A stretch of DNA of 64,000 nucleotides from Candidatus Wallbacteria bacterium (GTDB lineage: Bacteria > Muiribacteriota > UBA6191 > JACPRK01), in assembly GCA_016213845.1 (NCBI GenBank), contig JACQZN010000071.1, positions 116,047-180,046 of the forward strand, in the 5' to 3' direction. The notes below the pieces were generated by a model that saw only the letters and a list, made by a program, of their open reading frames with translations, had not been told where the DNA came from and made no database searches. Shown here one piece after another: positions 1-10,224 of this stretch (the stretch's first letter is position 1; every line of letters starts with the position of its first letter). The translations under genes and the position numbers were made by a program.

Positions 1-155
1 AGGTCATCGAGATCAACCGCACCCGCTCCGACCGCGACCGCGTCACGCGCAACGTGGTGACTCTGATCACCAGTCTTGGCCTCTCCCAGAAGGCATCCCA
101 GGAGATCTTCCCACGCTGGAACCCGCCCGAGGAGCCGGTGATGGCGGTGCGCTGA
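1..155 (+). CDS. C-terminal end of an unidentified protein (partial)
   Basis: An open frame enters from the left edge (first full codon at base 3) and ends with TGA at 153-155. It gives about 50 residues ending in WNPPEEPVMAVR. The fragment is charged and probably helical (INRTRSDRDRVTRNVVTLI). Codon use resembles the neighbouring genes. No family can be recognised from this tail. The ferredoxin gene follows after about 90 bp on the same strand. Confidence 0.5.
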   Translation, partial: VIEINRTRSDRDRVTRNVVTLITSLGLSQKASQEIFPRWNPPEEPVMAVR

Positions 156-246
156 GCGGAAGGCCGGGCGCGGGAAATTTTTGGATGAAAATCCGCCCCC
201 CTTGGTGTACCCTGCATCGCATCAGACTGAAGGAGGTCTGCTGGTT

Positions 247-519
247 ATGACTCATGTGGTTTGCGAGCCGTGCATTGGGACGAAGGACCACGCTTGCGTC
301 GGTGTGTGCCCGGTCGAGTGCTTCTACGAAGACGAGAAGATGCTGTACATCCACCCAGACGAGTGCATCGACTGCGGCGCCTGCGTCGACGTCTGCCCCG
401 TCACCGCCATCTTCCCGGCCGACGAGGTCCCCGCGCAGTGGCAGGCATTCACCCAGGAGAACGCGGACGTCTTCAAGCGCCCCACGCCTCCGCCGAAGGC
501 CGCTCCGAAGGCCGAGTAG
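247..519 (+). CDS. 7Fe (3Fe-4S/4Fe-4S) ferredoxin family protein
   Basis: This is a 90-residue electron carrier. Two cysteine clusters are visible: an N-terminal set (CEPC, then CVGVCPVEC) and the classical CIDCGACVDVCP set, each followed by a CP turn. This layout and the FYEDE and YIHPDECIDCG stretches match seven-iron ferredoxins of the Azotobacter/actinobacterial FdxA type, which hold one 3Fe-4S and one 4Fe-4S cluster. The start is set by a strong AAGGAGG box at 230-236, about 10 nt before the ATG. A longer in-frame start at 181 has no such site. The C-terminus is a short Pro/Ala/Lys tail. It is cytoplasmic, and its partner enzyme is not evident from the neighbours. Confidence 0.9.
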   Translation: MTHVVCEPCIGTKDHACVGVCPVECFYEDEKMLYIHPDECIDCGACVDVCPVTAIFPADEVPAQWQAFTQENADVFKRPTPPPKAAPKAE

Positions 520-551
520 ATCCTCGACTTTCCCCGATCAGTAGCTGACGC

Positions 552-591
552 ACGGCCTCCCCGCAACCCCTTCGGTTCGCGCGGAGGCCGT
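552..591 (+). terminator. Intrinsic terminator-like hairpin after the ferredoxin gene
   Basis: ACGGCCTCC at 552-560 pairs perfectly with GGAGGCCGT at 583-591. The intervening bases can pair further, and TTTGCATTCT follows. The hairpin sits 30 bp after the ferredoxin stop codon. Confidence 0.65.
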
Positions 592-600
592 TTGCATTCT

Positions 601-724
601 CAGTAGCGAGTAGTGAGTAGCGAGTAGTGAGTAGCAGAAGGGCTACTCGACTCCTCGCAGCTCGCTACTGTTGTCTACCCCCTGATCCCTCAAGCCTGAT
701 CCCTCACGCCTCGAGCCTCACGCC
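601..724. repeat. Heptanucleotide tandem repeats (GAGTAGC and CCTGATC/CCTCACG families)
   Basis: Bases 602-635 are degenerate 7-bp units alternating GAGTAGC and GAGTAGT. Bases 681-724 are 7-bp units CCTGATC, CCTCAAG, CCTCACG and CCTCGAG. CAGTAGCGAG at 601-610 is the exact reverse complement of CTCGCTACTG at 661-670, so the first block can fold into a hairpin. The second block overlaps the last codons and the stop of the minus-strand gene ending at 704. Confidence 0.9.
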
Positions 725-1264
725 TTCCCTGACGTTCTGCGCCAGGACCAGAACGGCGCCCAGCACCATCAGAGCGCCGCCCACGTTCATGCGAGTCATG
801 AAGGCGGAGTCCTGGAAGATGGGAACCGCTTTGCCGGCGCGGTACTCGGCGACCGTGCCGAGGACGAAGTACTGGTCCCAGGTGGCGCCGAACATGGCGA
901 CGTTCAGGAAGAGCGCCAGGCCCGCGCTCGCAAGGAAGGCGCCGAGCTTGGCGCGACTCAGCAGAAGCGCCGCCGTGAGGTAACCAAAGAACATCCCCGA
1001 CGCGTACCCTGCGAACACGCAGGGGCCCACCCAGGCCGGCACCCCGGCGGGCTCGAACATGTAGACCAGGCTCCAGTCTGGGTAGGCGTAATAGAAGTAC
1101 CCGGCGACCGGCACGAAGCAGCCGACCGACCACGCCATCGCCCTGCCGAACACCCTATCGAATGGCGCTGCCGGCTTGTTCCAGAGCTGCTTCCACGCGC
1201 TCAGTGCAAACAGGTGCCCGACCAGCAGATTGGTCTGTACGTCGAGGAGTACTGTTGGACTCAC
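704..1264 (-). CDS. Polytopic membrane protein of unknown function
   Basis: A 186-residue hydrophobic protein with about five predicted membrane segments (for example the MAWSVGCFVPVAGYFYY, FAGYASGMFFGYLTAALLL and MNVGGALMVLGAVLVLAQ regions). I do not recognise the family. The GTG at 1264 directly abuts a perfect GGAGG, which leaves no spacer, so the true start is uncertain. The last codons (encoding VRLEA) and the TGA stop are made of GAGGCTC/GAGGCGT units of the adjacent heptamer array. The natural C-terminus may therefore have been changed by repeat invasion. It faces the ferredoxin gene tail to tail. Confidence 0.6.
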   Translation of the reverse strand: MSPTVLLDVQTNLLVGHLFALSAWKQLWNKPAAPFDRVFGRAMAWSVGCFVPVAGYFYYAYPDWSLVYMFEPAGVPAWVGPCVFAGYASGMFFGYLTAALLLSRAKLGAFLASAGLALFLNVAMFGATWDQYFVLGTVAEYRAGKAVPIFQDSAFMTRMNVGGALMVLGAVLVLAQNVREGVRLEA

Positions 1265-1272
1265 CTCCGGGG

Positions 1273-1296
1273 GAGAATCGAGAATCGAGAATCGAT
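1273..1296. repeat. GAGAATC heptamer repeat (three units)
   Basis: Three perfect GAGAATC units followed by GAT. They lie just upstream of the minus-strand membrane protein gene, so on that strand they read ATTCTCG immediately before its GGAGG. Confidence 0.85.
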
Positions 1297-1340
1297 AGGT
1301 GCCGCTCCCCCAATCTTATCGCACTTCGCACCCACCGGCC

Positions 1341-1436
1341 CCTGACTCCTGATCCCTGACCCCTGAAGCCTCACTCCTCAAGCCTCACTCCTCATGCCTC
1401 AAGTCTCAAGCCTCAAGCCTCACTCCTCATGCCTGC
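1341..1436. repeat. CCTGATC/CCTCACT/CCTCAAG heptamer array
   Basis: Thirteen or so degenerate 7-bp units (CCTGACT, CCTGATC, CCTGACC, CCTGAAG, CCTCACT, CCTCAAG, CCTCATG). On the minus strand these read GAGGCTT/GAGGAGT. The TGA stop of the GMC oxidoreductase gene at 1427-1429 coincides with the array edge. Confidence 0.9.
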
Positions 1437-2980
1437 ATTCTCTGCCCCACGTGCGAGGCAAGCGCCATGATCGTCATCATCGGATTCACGATCGAGCTCT
1501 CTGGAAAGAGGCTGGCGTCGGCGACATAGAGGCCCTTGGTCCCGAAGACCCGCCCTTCGATGTCGGTGACGGCGGTGTCCGGGCTGCTTCCCATGCGAAG
1601 GGTGCCGTGCGGGTGATAGGCGCTGATCTCGATGTCGGCGGCGGGGATCTCCAGGTGCGCGAATGCCCTGGCCTCGTCGATGTTCGTGAGCAGCTCGCGG
1701 CCAGCGACGGGAAGGAACACACGGAGGGCGCCGGCGGCGAACAAGATCTCGGCTGAGAGCGACATGGCCCTCAAGAGCTTGCGGGTGTCCTCCCGTCCGA
1801 TGTCGTACCAGACGATGGGAGTGCCCGCCACCGAGGGCCCGACGCTGCCCGAAGGCTGGTCGATGATGCGGTAGCCGAGCATCGCCATGCGGTCGTAGTC
1901 GCGCATCATGGCGGCATGGTGGGCGCCGAAGCCGGGCATCGCGGGGGCCAGCACGGCGGGCGGAACGAAGATGCCTTCCAGGCTCAAGCCCTGCTCCAGG
2001 AACTGGGTCAGATGGTAGGACTGAGGAACGTCGAACTGGCCGCGGATCTCCCTATCGAACAGCCCGACCACGCGTGAAGCCGGGTGAATGCGCAGGTGCT
2101 TGCCCGCGTGCCGGTGCTGCCTCCCGACCCCGCTTTTTCGCAGCAGCAGCGGGCTGAGCACGGCGCCTGCAGCCAGGACGACGTTCGGCGCGCGCACCGT
2201 CAGCCTCCGGCGGCGCCGCTCGCCCGGGGCGTCGACCGAGGCCTCTACGCCGACGACCCGTCCGCCCTCGAGCAGGATGCGCTCGGCCCGTGCGCCGGTG
2301 AAGAGCCGCGCGCCCAGCTCGAGCGCGCGCGGCACGAAGCTGACGTTGGTGGAGCGCTTGGCGTTGCGCGGGCACCCGAGAAAGCAGCGGCCGCTGGCCT
2401 TGCAGCCATCCGCATTGCGAGTCAAAACCTCCCCCGAGTAGCCGAGCTTCTCGCTCCCGGTGCGGAAGATCTTCGAGTTCTCCCCCAGGAGCTCCTCGGC
2501 GACCGGGCCGACGCCCGAGGGCGGCTCCACGCGCTCGTAAAGCGACTGCAGCTCGCGCCAGGAGAGCGCTTCCAGCCCGTGCTCGAGCTGCCAGCGGCGA
2601 AAGGCCCACTCCGGCATTCTGAGCGCCGTGCCGGAGTTGATCACCGTGGTTCCGCCAACGCACTTTCCCAGCGGCATCAGGATGTTCGGAATTCCCATCG
2701 TGAAGGTGAAGCCGTGGTCCCGGTACAGCCGCCGCACCGACCGCATCGGCGTATCCCCGGCGTAGTCGGCCGCCGTGTAGTAGAGCCCTTCCTCGAGCAG
2801 GATGACGTCCAGCCCCCGCTCGGCCAGCTCCTTGCCGACCACTGCCCCGCCTGCGCCCGTGCCGATCACGCAGACCTGCGCGTTCACCTCGCCATCGCCC
2901 GGTACGCGCTCCGGGGCGTACACGCGTTCGGCGGGAATCACCGGTTCCAGGCCGTGATCCGCAGGCCGCAGGCGCGTCAT
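1427..2980 (-). CDS. GMC-family FAD-dependent oxidoreductase
   Basis: A 517-residue flavoprotein. The N-terminal dinucleotide-binding motif GTGAGGAVVGKELAERG lies near residues 40-56. The GMC signature region follows (LGKCVGGTTVINSG), then the C-terminal substrate domain with HPHGTLRMG and the final NPMMTIMALA. The closest recognisable type is the long-chain alcohol/cholesterol oxidase-like GMC branch; the substrate cannot be read from the sequence. The gene encoding a gluconate-2-dehydrogenase-subunit-3-like protein lies 88 bp upstream on the same strand, a common arrangement for GMC dehydrogenases with a small partner subunit. No strong SD precedes the ATG. The stop codon lies at the edge of a heptamer array. 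Confidence 0.88.
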   Translation of the reverse strand: MTRLRPADHGLEPVIPAERVYAPERVPGDGEVNAQVCVIGTGAGGAVVGKELAERGLDVILLEEGLYYTAADYAGDTPMRSVRRLYRDHGFTFTMGIPNILMPLGKCVGGTTVINSGTALRMPEWAFRRWQLEHGLEALSWRELQSLYERVEPPSGVGPVAEELLGENSKIFRTGSEKLGYSGEVLTRNADGCKASGRCFLGCPRNAKRSTNVSFVPRALELGARLFTGARAERILLEGGRVVGVEASVDAPGERRRRRLTVRAPNVVLAAGAVLSPLLLRKSGVGRQHRHAGKHLRIHPASRVVGLFDREIRGQFDVPQSYHLTQFLEQGLSLEGIFVPPAVLAPAMPGFGAHHAAMMRDYDRMAMLGYRIIDQPSGSVGPSVAGTPIVWYDIGREDTRKLLRAMSLSAEILFAAGALRVFLPVAGRELLTNIDEARAFAHLEIPAADIEISAYHPHGTLRMGSSPDTAVTDIEGRVFGTKGLYVADASLFPESSIVNPMMTIMALASHVGQRMQA

Positions 2981-3068
2981 CGGGTAGCCGCTCTTTCGAC
3001 TTCCAGGTTCATCGGAATCCTACCTCCAGCGACCGATCCCCCCGCGCCCTCAGCCGGTTGCCGCCTGT

Positions 3069-3440
3069 CTAGCCTCTCCCCCGGCAGAAGTCCGCTTCGA
3101 CCTCCGGCCGGTCGTAGACCAGCCCCATGACGACCACCTTGAGCGCGAAGAAGAGGCTGCGGATCGTGTAGCGGGGGCTGCGGTCCCAGCGGCTGAGATA
3201 CCGGTCCGCTTGCTCGCGGTCCATCGAGGTGAACCGGGTCGGCCCAAATCCCCAGGCCAGCGGACCCAGCTCCACGGCCCATATCGCCAGCCGGGTCGAG
3301 AGCGTCAGCGCGGCGGGCGCGCCTTGCATGAAATCGTCGATCGACCCGGCGACGTCCACCCCCCGAAACAGCTCCTCCCGCATGGGCAACATCGCCCCGG
3401 CCAGGGCTCTGATGATGCGCCTTTCGGGCTCCGTCAGCAC
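3069..3440 (-). CDS. Gluconate 2-dehydrogenase subunit 3-like small protein
   Basis: About 123 residues and mostly helical, beginning LTEPERRIIRALAGAMLP, a pattern typical of small subunits that accompany GMC dehydrogenases. I chose the GTG at 3440 because GGGAGGGG lies just upstream of it. An in-frame GTG 12 bp further upstream has no ribosome site. There is no Tat signal of the usual kind at the N-terminus. It heads a two-gene unit with the GMC oxidoreductase. The divergent Rrf2/suf promoter starts about 25 bp away. Confidence 0.65.
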   Translation of the reverse strand: MLTEPERRIIRALAGAMLPMREELFRGVDVAGSIDDFMQGAPAALTLSTRLAIWAVELGPLAWGFGPTRFTSMDREQADRYLSRWDRSPRYTIRSLFFALKVVVMGLVYDRPEVEADFCRGRG

Positions 3441-3465
3441 CGCCCCTCCCACGTCGAAATTAAAG

Positions 3466-3495
3466 TTGACAGAAAAGTATAGTTAGCGGTACTCT
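3466..3495 (+). promoter_or_regulatory. Promoter of the rrf2-suf operon
   Basis: TTGACA at 3466-3471, an 18-bp spacer and TACTCT at 3490-3495 lie about 55 bp before the rrf2 start. The stretch from 3457 to 3486 is an A+T-rich island in very GC-rich DNA, and is a plausible place for the Rrf2 operator. The operator itself cannot be defined by eye. Confidence 0.5.
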
Positions 3496-3548
3496 GTCTC
3501 TCGAGGCGGTACGCGTGGGATCGTCTCGAGGTGGACACCGGAGCTGCG

Positions 3549-4034
3549 ATGAGATTTACGGCACAGGAGGAGTACGGCCTCAGATGCCTGCTCCAAATTG
3601 CTCGGGAGCCCGGTGAGTTCATGACTATCACGGAAATCGCAAAAAGGGAAGGCCTCACTTCGGCTTACGTGGCCAAACTGATGCGCGCCCTCCGCAAGGC
3701 CGGCCTCGTCAAGTCGATCCGCGGCCAGAAGGGCGGTTTCCGGCTCGCCACCTCGCCCGAGCGGATCAACGTCGGAGAGGTGCTGGCCAGCCTGGGCGGA
3801 CGCCTCTACACGAAGGACTTCTGCGGCCGATACACCGGCAACGAGCAGATCTGCACCCACAGTCTGGAGTGCTCCATCCGCTCCCTGTGGATGACCCTCG
3901 ACCTGGCCGTCCAGCGCGCCCTCTCGGGTATCACCCTGAAGCACATGCTGAACGGCGCCATGATCGAGGGCGTTCACCTCGCCCTGGTCGCGCTCTCGAG
4001 CGGCGCCCCCGAGCCGTTACCCGGAGCCGCCTGA
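3549..4034 (+). CDS. Rrf2-family (IscR/SufR-like) iron-sulfur regulator
   Basis: A 161-residue winged-helix repressor that probably senses Fe-S status and controls the suf genes behind it. The N-terminal [15 protein letters not shown] start and the recognition-helix region ([20 protein letters not shown], then [10 protein letters not shown]) are typical Rrf2. Three cysteines at about 92, 102 and 108 (spacing C-x9-C-x5-C) are the expected 2Fe-2S ligands. IscR has C-x5-C-x5-C, so the first loop is longer here. The ATG at 3549 is chosen because it gives the family N-terminus; a GTG at 3531 would add six residues. The gene lies 64 bp before sufB. Autoregulation is likely but inferred. Confidence 0.88.
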   Translation: MRFTAQEEYGLRCLLQIAREPGEFMTITEIAKREGLTSAYVAKLMRALRKAGLVKSIRGQKGGFRLATSPERINVGEVLASLGGRLYTKDFCGRYTGNEQICTHSLECSIRSLWMTLDLAVQRALSGITLKHMLNGAMIEGVHLALVALSSGAPEPLPGAA

Positions 4035-4098
4035 CCCCGCGCCATCACGATACCCACCGACCTCCCCTGGACTGAAACCGTACTTTTTCGTCGGATTT

Positions 4099-5571
4099 AT
4101 GCAAGACACCGAACCGCTGGCGACCGACTCCGAGACCGCCACTCTTCAGGAGCTCACCTCCAAGGAGTACAAGTACGGCTTCGTCACCGACATCGAGGCC
4201 GACGCCGTCCCCCGCGGGCTGAGCGAGGCGATCGTGCGCGAGATCTCGGCCCGCAAGCAGGAGCCCGAGTTCATGCTCGAATGGCGCCTCCAGGCGTTCC
4301 GCCACTGGCTCACCATGACCGAGCCGACCTGGCCCAACGTCCAGTATCCGCCGATCGACTACCAGGACATCGTCTACTACTCGGCCCCCAAGTCGAAGAA
4401 GGACGGCCCCAAGAGCCTCGATGAGGTCGACCCCGAGCTCTTGAAGACTTTCGAGAAGCTGGGCGTGCCGCTCCACGAGCGCGCCCGGCTCGCTGGCGTC
4501 GCGGTCGACGCCGTCTTCGACAGCGTCTCGGTCGCGACGACCTTCAAGGAGAAGCTGGCCGAGAAAGGTGTCATTTTCTGCAGCTTCTCGGAGGCCCTCC
4601 GCGAGCACCCCGACCTCGTGCAGAAGTACCTCGGCAGCGTCGTCCCCTACAGCGACAATTTCTTCGCGGCCTTGAACAGCGCCGTCTTCTCGGACGGCAG
4701 CTTCTGCTTCATTCCCAAGGGCGTCCGCTGCCCGATGGAGCTGTCGACCTACTTCCGTATCAACGCCATCGACACCGGCCAGTTCGAGCGCACGCTGATC
4801 GTCGCCGAGGAAGGCGCCCATGTCAGCTACCTGGAGGGCTGCACCGCCCCGATGCGCGACACCAACCAGCTCCACGCCGCCGTCGTCGAGCTCGTCGCCC
4901 TCTCGGGGGCAGAGATCAAGTACTCCACCGTCCAGAACTGGTACCCAGGCGACGCCCAGGGCAAGGGCGGCATCTACAATTTCGTCACCAAGCGCGGCAA
5001 GTGCGCGGGTGCGCGCTCCAAGATCTCCTGGACGCAGGTGGAGACCGGCAGCGCCATCACGTGGAAGTACCCGAGCGTCATCCTCCAGGGCGACGACTCC
5101 ATCGGCGAGTTCTACTCCGTCGCCTTGACGAACAACTACCAGCAGGCCGACACCGGCACCAAGATGGTCCACATCGGCCGCAACACGCGCAGCACCATCA
5201 TCTCCAAGGGCATCTCCGCCGGCCACGGCCAGAACACGTACCGAGGCCAGGTCAAAATACTCAAAAGCGCCGAAGGAGCCCGCAACTATTCTCAGTGCGA
5301 TTCCCTCCTGATGGGTGAGCGCTGCGGCGCCCACACGTTCCCTTACATCGAGGTCAAGAACCCCACGGCCAAGGTGGAACACGAGGCCTCCACGTCCAAG
5401 ATCGCCGAGGACCAGCTCTTCTACTGCAAGCAGCGCGGCATCCGCGAGGAGGACGCCGTCTCGATGATCGTCAACGGCTTCTGCAAGGAGGTCTTCCGCA
5501 AGCTCCCAATGGAGTTTGCCGTAGAGGCCCAGAAGCTTCTCGGTGTCAGTCTCGAGGGTGCCGTCGGATAG
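4099..5571 (+). CDS. sufB: Fe-S cluster assembly scaffold SufB
   Basis: A 490-residue core of the SufBCD scaffold, which builds Fe-S clusters from SufS-derived sulfur. Full length for the family. Visible hallmarks include [29 protein letters not shown] and the C-terminal [11 protein letters not shown] segment, whose Cys corresponds to the sulfur-handling cysteine of E. coli SufB. The parallel beta-helix core region ([22 protein letters not shown]) is intact. It is the second gene of the operon rrf2-sufBCDSUT. A TACTTT sits 12 nt before the ATG, so a second promoter just ahead of sufB is possible. Confidence 0.97.
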   Translation: MQDTEPLATDSETATLQELTSKEYKYGFVTDIEADAVPRGLSEAIVREISARKQEPEFMLEWRLQAFRHWLTMTEPTWPNVQYPPIDYQDIVYYSAPKSKKDGPKSLDEVDPELLKTFEKLGVPLHERARLAGVAVDAVFDSVSVATTFKEKLAEKGVIFCSFSEALREHPDLVQKYLGSVVPYSDNFFAALNSAVFSDGSFCFIPKGVRCPMELSTYFRINAIDTGQFERTLIVAEEGAHVSYLEGCTAPMRDTNQLHAAVVELVALSGAEIKYSTVQNWYPGDAQGKGGIYNFVTKRGKCAGARSKISWTQVETGSAITWKYPSVILQGDDSIGEFYSVALTNNYQQADTGTKMVHIGRNTRSTIISKGISAGHGQNTYRGQVKILKSAEGARNYSQCDSLLMGERCGAHTFPYIEVKNPTAKVEHEASTSKIAEDQLFYCKQRGIREEDAVSMIVNGFCKEVFRKLPMEFAVEAQKLLGVSLEGAVG

Positions 5572-5608
5572 CCTCCTGCCTCCACCGCCCCACAAGAAGG
5601 TCCCAGCA

Positions 5609-6403
<795 letters not shown>

Positions 6404-6407
6404 CTCC

Positions 6408-7736
6408 ATGCCCGCTCTGGAGAGCTTCAGCCGTAACTTCCAGGCGCTGGCGGCCGCGCCCGGCGCCCCGGACTGGCTTTCGCCTCTGCGCGCGAGCGCC
6501 ATGGGTGCCTTCCTCGCCGCCGGTCTCCCTACCACCAAGCACGAGGACTGGCGCTACACCAGCCTCACTGCCATCGCCGGGACCGACTTCTCCGAGCCCG
6601 CTGCCGCCGACCCCGACGAGGCCGCCCTGGCGTCGTTGCGCGCCGCCGACCTGGCCGAGCTGGACGGACTGGACGGACCGGTCCTCGTCTTCGTCAACGG
6701 CCGCTTCTCGCCGGGCCTCTCCAGCCCAGGCTCGCTTCCTGCGGGCGTCCGGGTCTCGAGCATGGCTTCCCAGCTCGCCTCGCGCCCGGCCATCCTCGAG
6801 AGTTCACTTGCTGCCACCGCGGGCGCGGCAGCTCCCTTCGCTCTCCTCAACACGGCGCTCTTCACCGACGGCGCCCTCATCGAGCTGCCGGCCGAGACCG
6901 AGCTCCAGGGAGCCATCCAGCTCGTCCACATCACCGTGCCGGGCCCGACCCCGCACGCTGCCCATGTCCGCAACATCTTCTCGCTCGGGGCGGGTTGTCG
7001 CGCCACCATCCTCGAGTCCTGGGTCGGCACCGGCCCTCGGAGCTATCTGTCCAATGCCGTCACCGACGTGCGGCTGGCCCCGCGTTCTGCGCTCCACCAC
7101 TACCGGGTGCAGTGCGAGGGCGACGGCGCCTTCCACCTCTCAGACGTCCGGGTCGATCAGGCGGCCGAGAGCCGCTACGTCTCGTGGTCCGTGAGCTTGG
7201 GCGGCGCGCTCGTCCGAAACGACATCTCCGCCCTCCTGGCCGCTAGCCACGCCGAGTGCGTGCTGAACGGCCTCTACCTGGCCACCGACCGCCAGCACGT
7301 CGACAACCACACCTTCATCGACCACGCCCAGCCCCACTGCCGCTCCTCCGAGACCTACAAGGGAGTGCTCGACCGCGCTGCCCGCGGCGTCTTCAACGGG
7401 AAGGTCCTGGTCCGGCCGGGCGCCCAGAAGACCGACGCCTCGCAGAGCAATCGCAACCTGCTCCTCACCCGCGAGGCCGAAGTCGATACCCGCCCCCAGC
7501 TCGAGATCTACGCCGACGACGTCAAGTGCACCCACGGCGCCGCCGTCGGTCAGCTCGACGAGGACGCCCTCTTCTACCTGCGCGCTCGAGGCATTCCCGC
7601 CGATGTCGCGCGCAACATGCTCACCTACGCCTTTGCCAGCGATGTGCTCGACGGGCTCGCGCTGCCGCCGGTGAAGCGCCGGCTCCAGGGGCTCGTGAGG
7701 CGCTGGCTCGACAAGTCCCAGGAGCGCCGCGGATGA
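6408..7736 (+). CDS. sufD: Fe-S cluster assembly protein SufD
   Basis: A 442-residue partner of SufB in the SufBC2D scaffold. It shows the SufD N-terminal [14 protein letters not shown] motif and the beta-helix core with [13 protein letters not shown] and [20 protein letters not shown]. The C-terminal [23 protein letters not shown] block carries the conserved His implicated in cluster assembly. The start at 6408 lies 4 bp after sufC. The stop overlaps the sufS start in an ATGA, which indicates translational coupling. Confidence 0.96.
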   Translation: MPALESFSRNFQALAAAPGAPDWLSPLRASAMGAFLAAGLPTTKHEDWRYTSLTAIAGTDFSEPAAADPDEAALASLRAADLAELDGLDGPVLVFVNGRFSPGLSSPGSLPAGVRVSSMASQLASRPAILESSLAATAGAAAPFALLNTALFTDGALIELPAETELQGAIQLVHITVPGPTPHAAHVRNIFSLGAGCRATILESWVGTGPRSYLSNAVTDVRLAPRSALHHYRVQCEGDGAFHLSDVRVDQAAESRYVSWSVSLGGALVRNDISALLAASHAECVLNGLYLATDRQHVDNHTFIDHAQPHCRSSETYKGVLDRAARGVFNGKVLVRPGAQKTDASQSNRNLLLTREAEVDTRPQLEIYADDVKCTHGAAVGQLDEDALFYLRARGIPADVARNMLTYAFASDVLDGLALPPVKRRLQGLVRRWLDKSQERRG

Positions 7737-9010
7737 GCACGCTCGCCAAGGCCTCCGCTGCGACAGCCCCCGGCGCCGGTCCGGCCGCGCCGTTCGACGT
7801 CGAGCGCGTGCGCAGGGACTTCCCGATCCTCGATCAGGAGATCCACCACGGCAAGCACCTCGTCTACCTCGACAACGCGGCGACCAGCCAGAAGCCGCAA
7901 GTCGTGATGGACGCCCTGGGCCGCTACTACGGCGCCGACAACGCCAACGTCCACCGCGGCGTCCACCGCCTCTCGGAGCGCGCCACCGAGGCCTACGAGG
8001 GCGCCCGACGCCGCATTCGCCAGTTCCTCAACGCTGGCGAGGACCGGGAGATCGTCTTCGTCCGAGGGACCACCGAGGCCATCAACCTGGTCGCCCACGG
8101 CTGGGGCCGCCGGTTCTTCAAGGCTGGCGATCGGGTGGTCGTCTCCGAGATGGAGCATCACTCCAACATCGTCCCCTGGCAGATGCTGCGCGATGAGCTC
8201 GGCATCGAGCTCGCCGTCATCCCGATGGACGACGAAGGGCAGCTCGAGCTCGAAGGGCTAGAGGAGCTGCTGACCGCCCGCACCAAGCTCGTCAGTGTCG
8301 TGCACGTCTCCAATGCGCTCGGGACCGTGAACCCGGTGGAGAGGATCGTGCAACTGGCGCACGCCCGGGGCGTGCCCGTCCTGCTCGACGGCGCGCAGGC
8401 GGTGCCCCACATCGGCGTCGATGTCCGGGCTCTCGACGCCGACTTCTACGTCTTCTCGGGCCACAAGCTCTTTGGGCCCACCGGAATCGGCGTCCTCTAC
8501 GGCAAGGCCGAACGGCTCGAGGCGATGCAGCCCTACCAGGGCGGCGGCGACATGATCCGCTCGGTCACCTTCGAAAAGACCACCTACAACGTCATCCCCT
8601 ACAAGTTCGAGGCGGGCACCCCGCATATCTCCGGGGCCATCGCTCTCGGCGAGGCGATCGAGTGGTTCCGTGCGCTCGACCTGGCCGGCGTCGAGGCCCA
8701 CGAGCGCGCGCTCCTGGAGCTGGCCACCCGCAAGCTTCGAGAGGTCCCCGGCGTGCGCATCATCGGTACGGCCCGCGAGAAGCTGGGCGTCGTCAGCTTC
8801 GTGATGGAGGGCGTGCACCCCCACGACATCGGGACGGTGCTCGACCTCGAGGGCGTTGCAATCCGCACGGGTCACCACTGCGCCCAACCCGTCATGCAGC
8901 ACTTCAAGGTACCGGCGACGGCCCGCGCCTCCTTCGCCCTCTACAACACCGCCTCCGAGATCGACGCGCTGGTCGCGGCTCTCGCAAAGGTCCGGGAGGT
9001 GTTCTGCTGA
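7733..9010 (+). CDS. sufS: Cysteine desulfurase SufS
   Basis: A 425-residue PLP enzyme that removes sulfur from L-cysteine and passes it to SufU. The motifs are in place: [37 protein letters not shown] and the PLP-lysine motif [10 protein letters not shown]. The catalytic-loop cysteine is in RTGHHCAQP, characteristic of group II (SufS) desulfurases. The start codon overlaps the sufD stop and the stop overlaps the sufU start (TGATG). It has a short extra N-terminal Ala/Pro-rich leader compared with E. coli SufS. Confidence 0.97.
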   Translation: MSTLAKASAATAPGAGPAAPFDVERVRRDFPILDQEIHHGKHLVYLDNAATSQKPQVVMDALGRYYGADNANVHRGVHRLSERATEAYEGARRRIRQFLNAGEDREIVFVRGTTEAINLVAHGWGRRFFKAGDRVVVSEMEHHSNIVPWQMLRDELGIELAVIPMDDEGQLELEGLEELLTARTKLVSVVHVSNALGTVNPVERIVQLAHARGVPVLLDGAQAVPHIGVDVRALDADFYVFSGHKLFGPTGIGVLYGKAERLEAMQPYQGGGDMIRSVTFEKTTYNVIPYKFEAGTPHISGAIALGEAIEWFRALDLAGVEAHERALLELATRKLREVPGVRIIGTAREKLGVVSFVMEGVHPHDIGTVLDLEGVAIRTGHHCAQPVMQHFKVPATARASFALYNTASEIDALVAALAKVREVFC

Positions 9011-9462
9011 TGTCCGACCTGCGAGACCTCTACCAGGAGGTCATCCTCGATCACAGCAAGAAACCCCGAAACTACCGCCGCATGGAGGACAGCTGCTCCA
9101 GGGCCGAGGGGTTCAACCCGCTCTGCGGCGACCAGCTCGTGCTGTTCGTCAAGGTCGCCTCGGGCATCATCCAGGACATCAGCTTCGAGGGTTCCGGCTG
9201 CGCCATATCCAAAGCCTCGGCTTCGATGATGACGGGCGCCGTCAAGGGGAAGACCCTGGAAGAGGCCGACCGGGTTTTCGAGCACTTCCACAAGATGGTG
9301 ACCGGCCAGCCCGGCGATCCGTTCGATGCGGAGATCCTGGGGAAGCTGGCCGTGTTCAGCGGCGTCTGCGAGTTCCCCGCGCGTGTCAAATGCGCCAGTC
9401 TCGCCTGGCATACCCTCAAGGCCGCCTTGAAGGGCGAGGGGCAGCAGGTAACCACCGAATGA
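9010..9462 (+). CDS. sufU: SufU-type sulfur acceptor/scaffold
   Basis: A 150-residue IscU/SufU-fold protein. Three conserved cysteines are seen in NPLCGDQL, GSGCAISKASASMM and VKCASLAWHTL. With the Asp after the first Cys they bind zinc in SufU. It has the 18-20 residue insertion between the second and third cysteine blocks that distinguishes SufU from IscU. In SufU systems it accepts persulfide from SufS by zinc-ligand exchange. Pairing with sufS directly upstream (1-bp overlap) supports this role. Confidence 0.95.
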   Translation: MSDLRDLYQEVILDHSKKPRNYRRMEDSCSRAEGFNPLCGDQLVLFVKVASGIIQDISFEGSGCAISKASASMMTGAVKGKTLEEADRVFEHFHKMVTGQPGDPFDAEILGKLAVFSGVCEFPARVKCASLAWHTLKAALKGEGQQVTTE

Positions 9463-9492
9463 CTCCGGCTCGCTCCGAGCACCACTCCGACC

Positions 9493-10080
9493 ATGTACGA
9501 ACCTCAACAGACCGTTAGCCTCCAGCGCGACTGCGAGGCCATTCAGATTCCCTTCGGAACGCGTGTTCCTCTCGAGAAGGGGACGATCGTCACCATTACC
9601 CAGACCCTGGGCGGCAACTTCACGGTCATGACCGACCGCGGGTTCCTGGCGCGCATCGCCGGCAAGGACGCGGATGCCCTGGGGATGCAGCCCCCGCCGC
9701 CGCCACCCGCGCCCATCGTGGCCGCGGCCCCGGCCTCGCCCACCGTCCCCTCGGAGCCCGGCAAAGGGGTCGATGCCCAGCTCGTATGGGACCAGCTCAA
9801 GACCATCTATGACCCCGAGATCCCGGTCAACATCGTGGACCTCGGGCTGGTCTACTGCTGCCAGGTCGTGCCCACCGAGTCCGAGGGCATCAAGGTCCAG
9901 GTGGCCATGACGATGACGGCGCCCGGGTGCGGGATGGGCGGCATGCTGCGCCAGGAAGCGATCGACAAGATTCTCGCAATCCCAGGCGTGAAGGACGCCC
10001 AGGTCGAGCTGGTCTGGGACCCGCCCTGGGACATGAGCAAGATGAGCGAGGCGGCCAAGTTGCAGCTGGGGATGTTGTGA
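9493..10080 (+). CDS. sufT: Fe-S assembly accessory protein SufT (long form)
   Basis: 195 residues. The N-terminal part (1-60) is the extra domain of long SufT proteins. A Pro/Ala linker at about 62-85 is followed by a MIP18/DUF59 domain (IYDPEIPVNIVDLGLVY, then TMTAPGCGMGG and VELVWDPPWD). SufT proteins assist Fe-S cluster maturation or delivery. The conserved Cys of the DUF59 hydrophobic pocket is present (APGCGM). It is the last gene of the suf operon, 30 bp after sufU. No clear SD precedes the ATG. Confidence 0.92.
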   Translation: MYEPQQTVSLQRDCEAIQIPFGTRVPLEKGTIVTITQTLGGNFTVMTDRGFLARIAGKDADALGMQPPPPPPAPIVAAAPASPTVPSEPGKGVDAQLVWDQLKTIYDPEIPVNIVDLGLVYCCQVVPTESEGIKVQVAMTMTAPGCGMGGMLRQEAIDKILAIPGVKDAQVELVWDPPWDMSKMSEAAKLQLGML

Positions 10081-10224
10081 CGCCCAGGCCGCTAGGCACG
10101 GGCAGACCGGTGCATTAAGATGTTCAGTGAGTCAGCGGCGGAGCCCGCGCGAATCCGGCCGGCCCGGCGGGCCACCCCCCTCTGCCGTTCGCGCCGAGCG
10201 ACGGCCGTGTGACCGTTCAGTCCG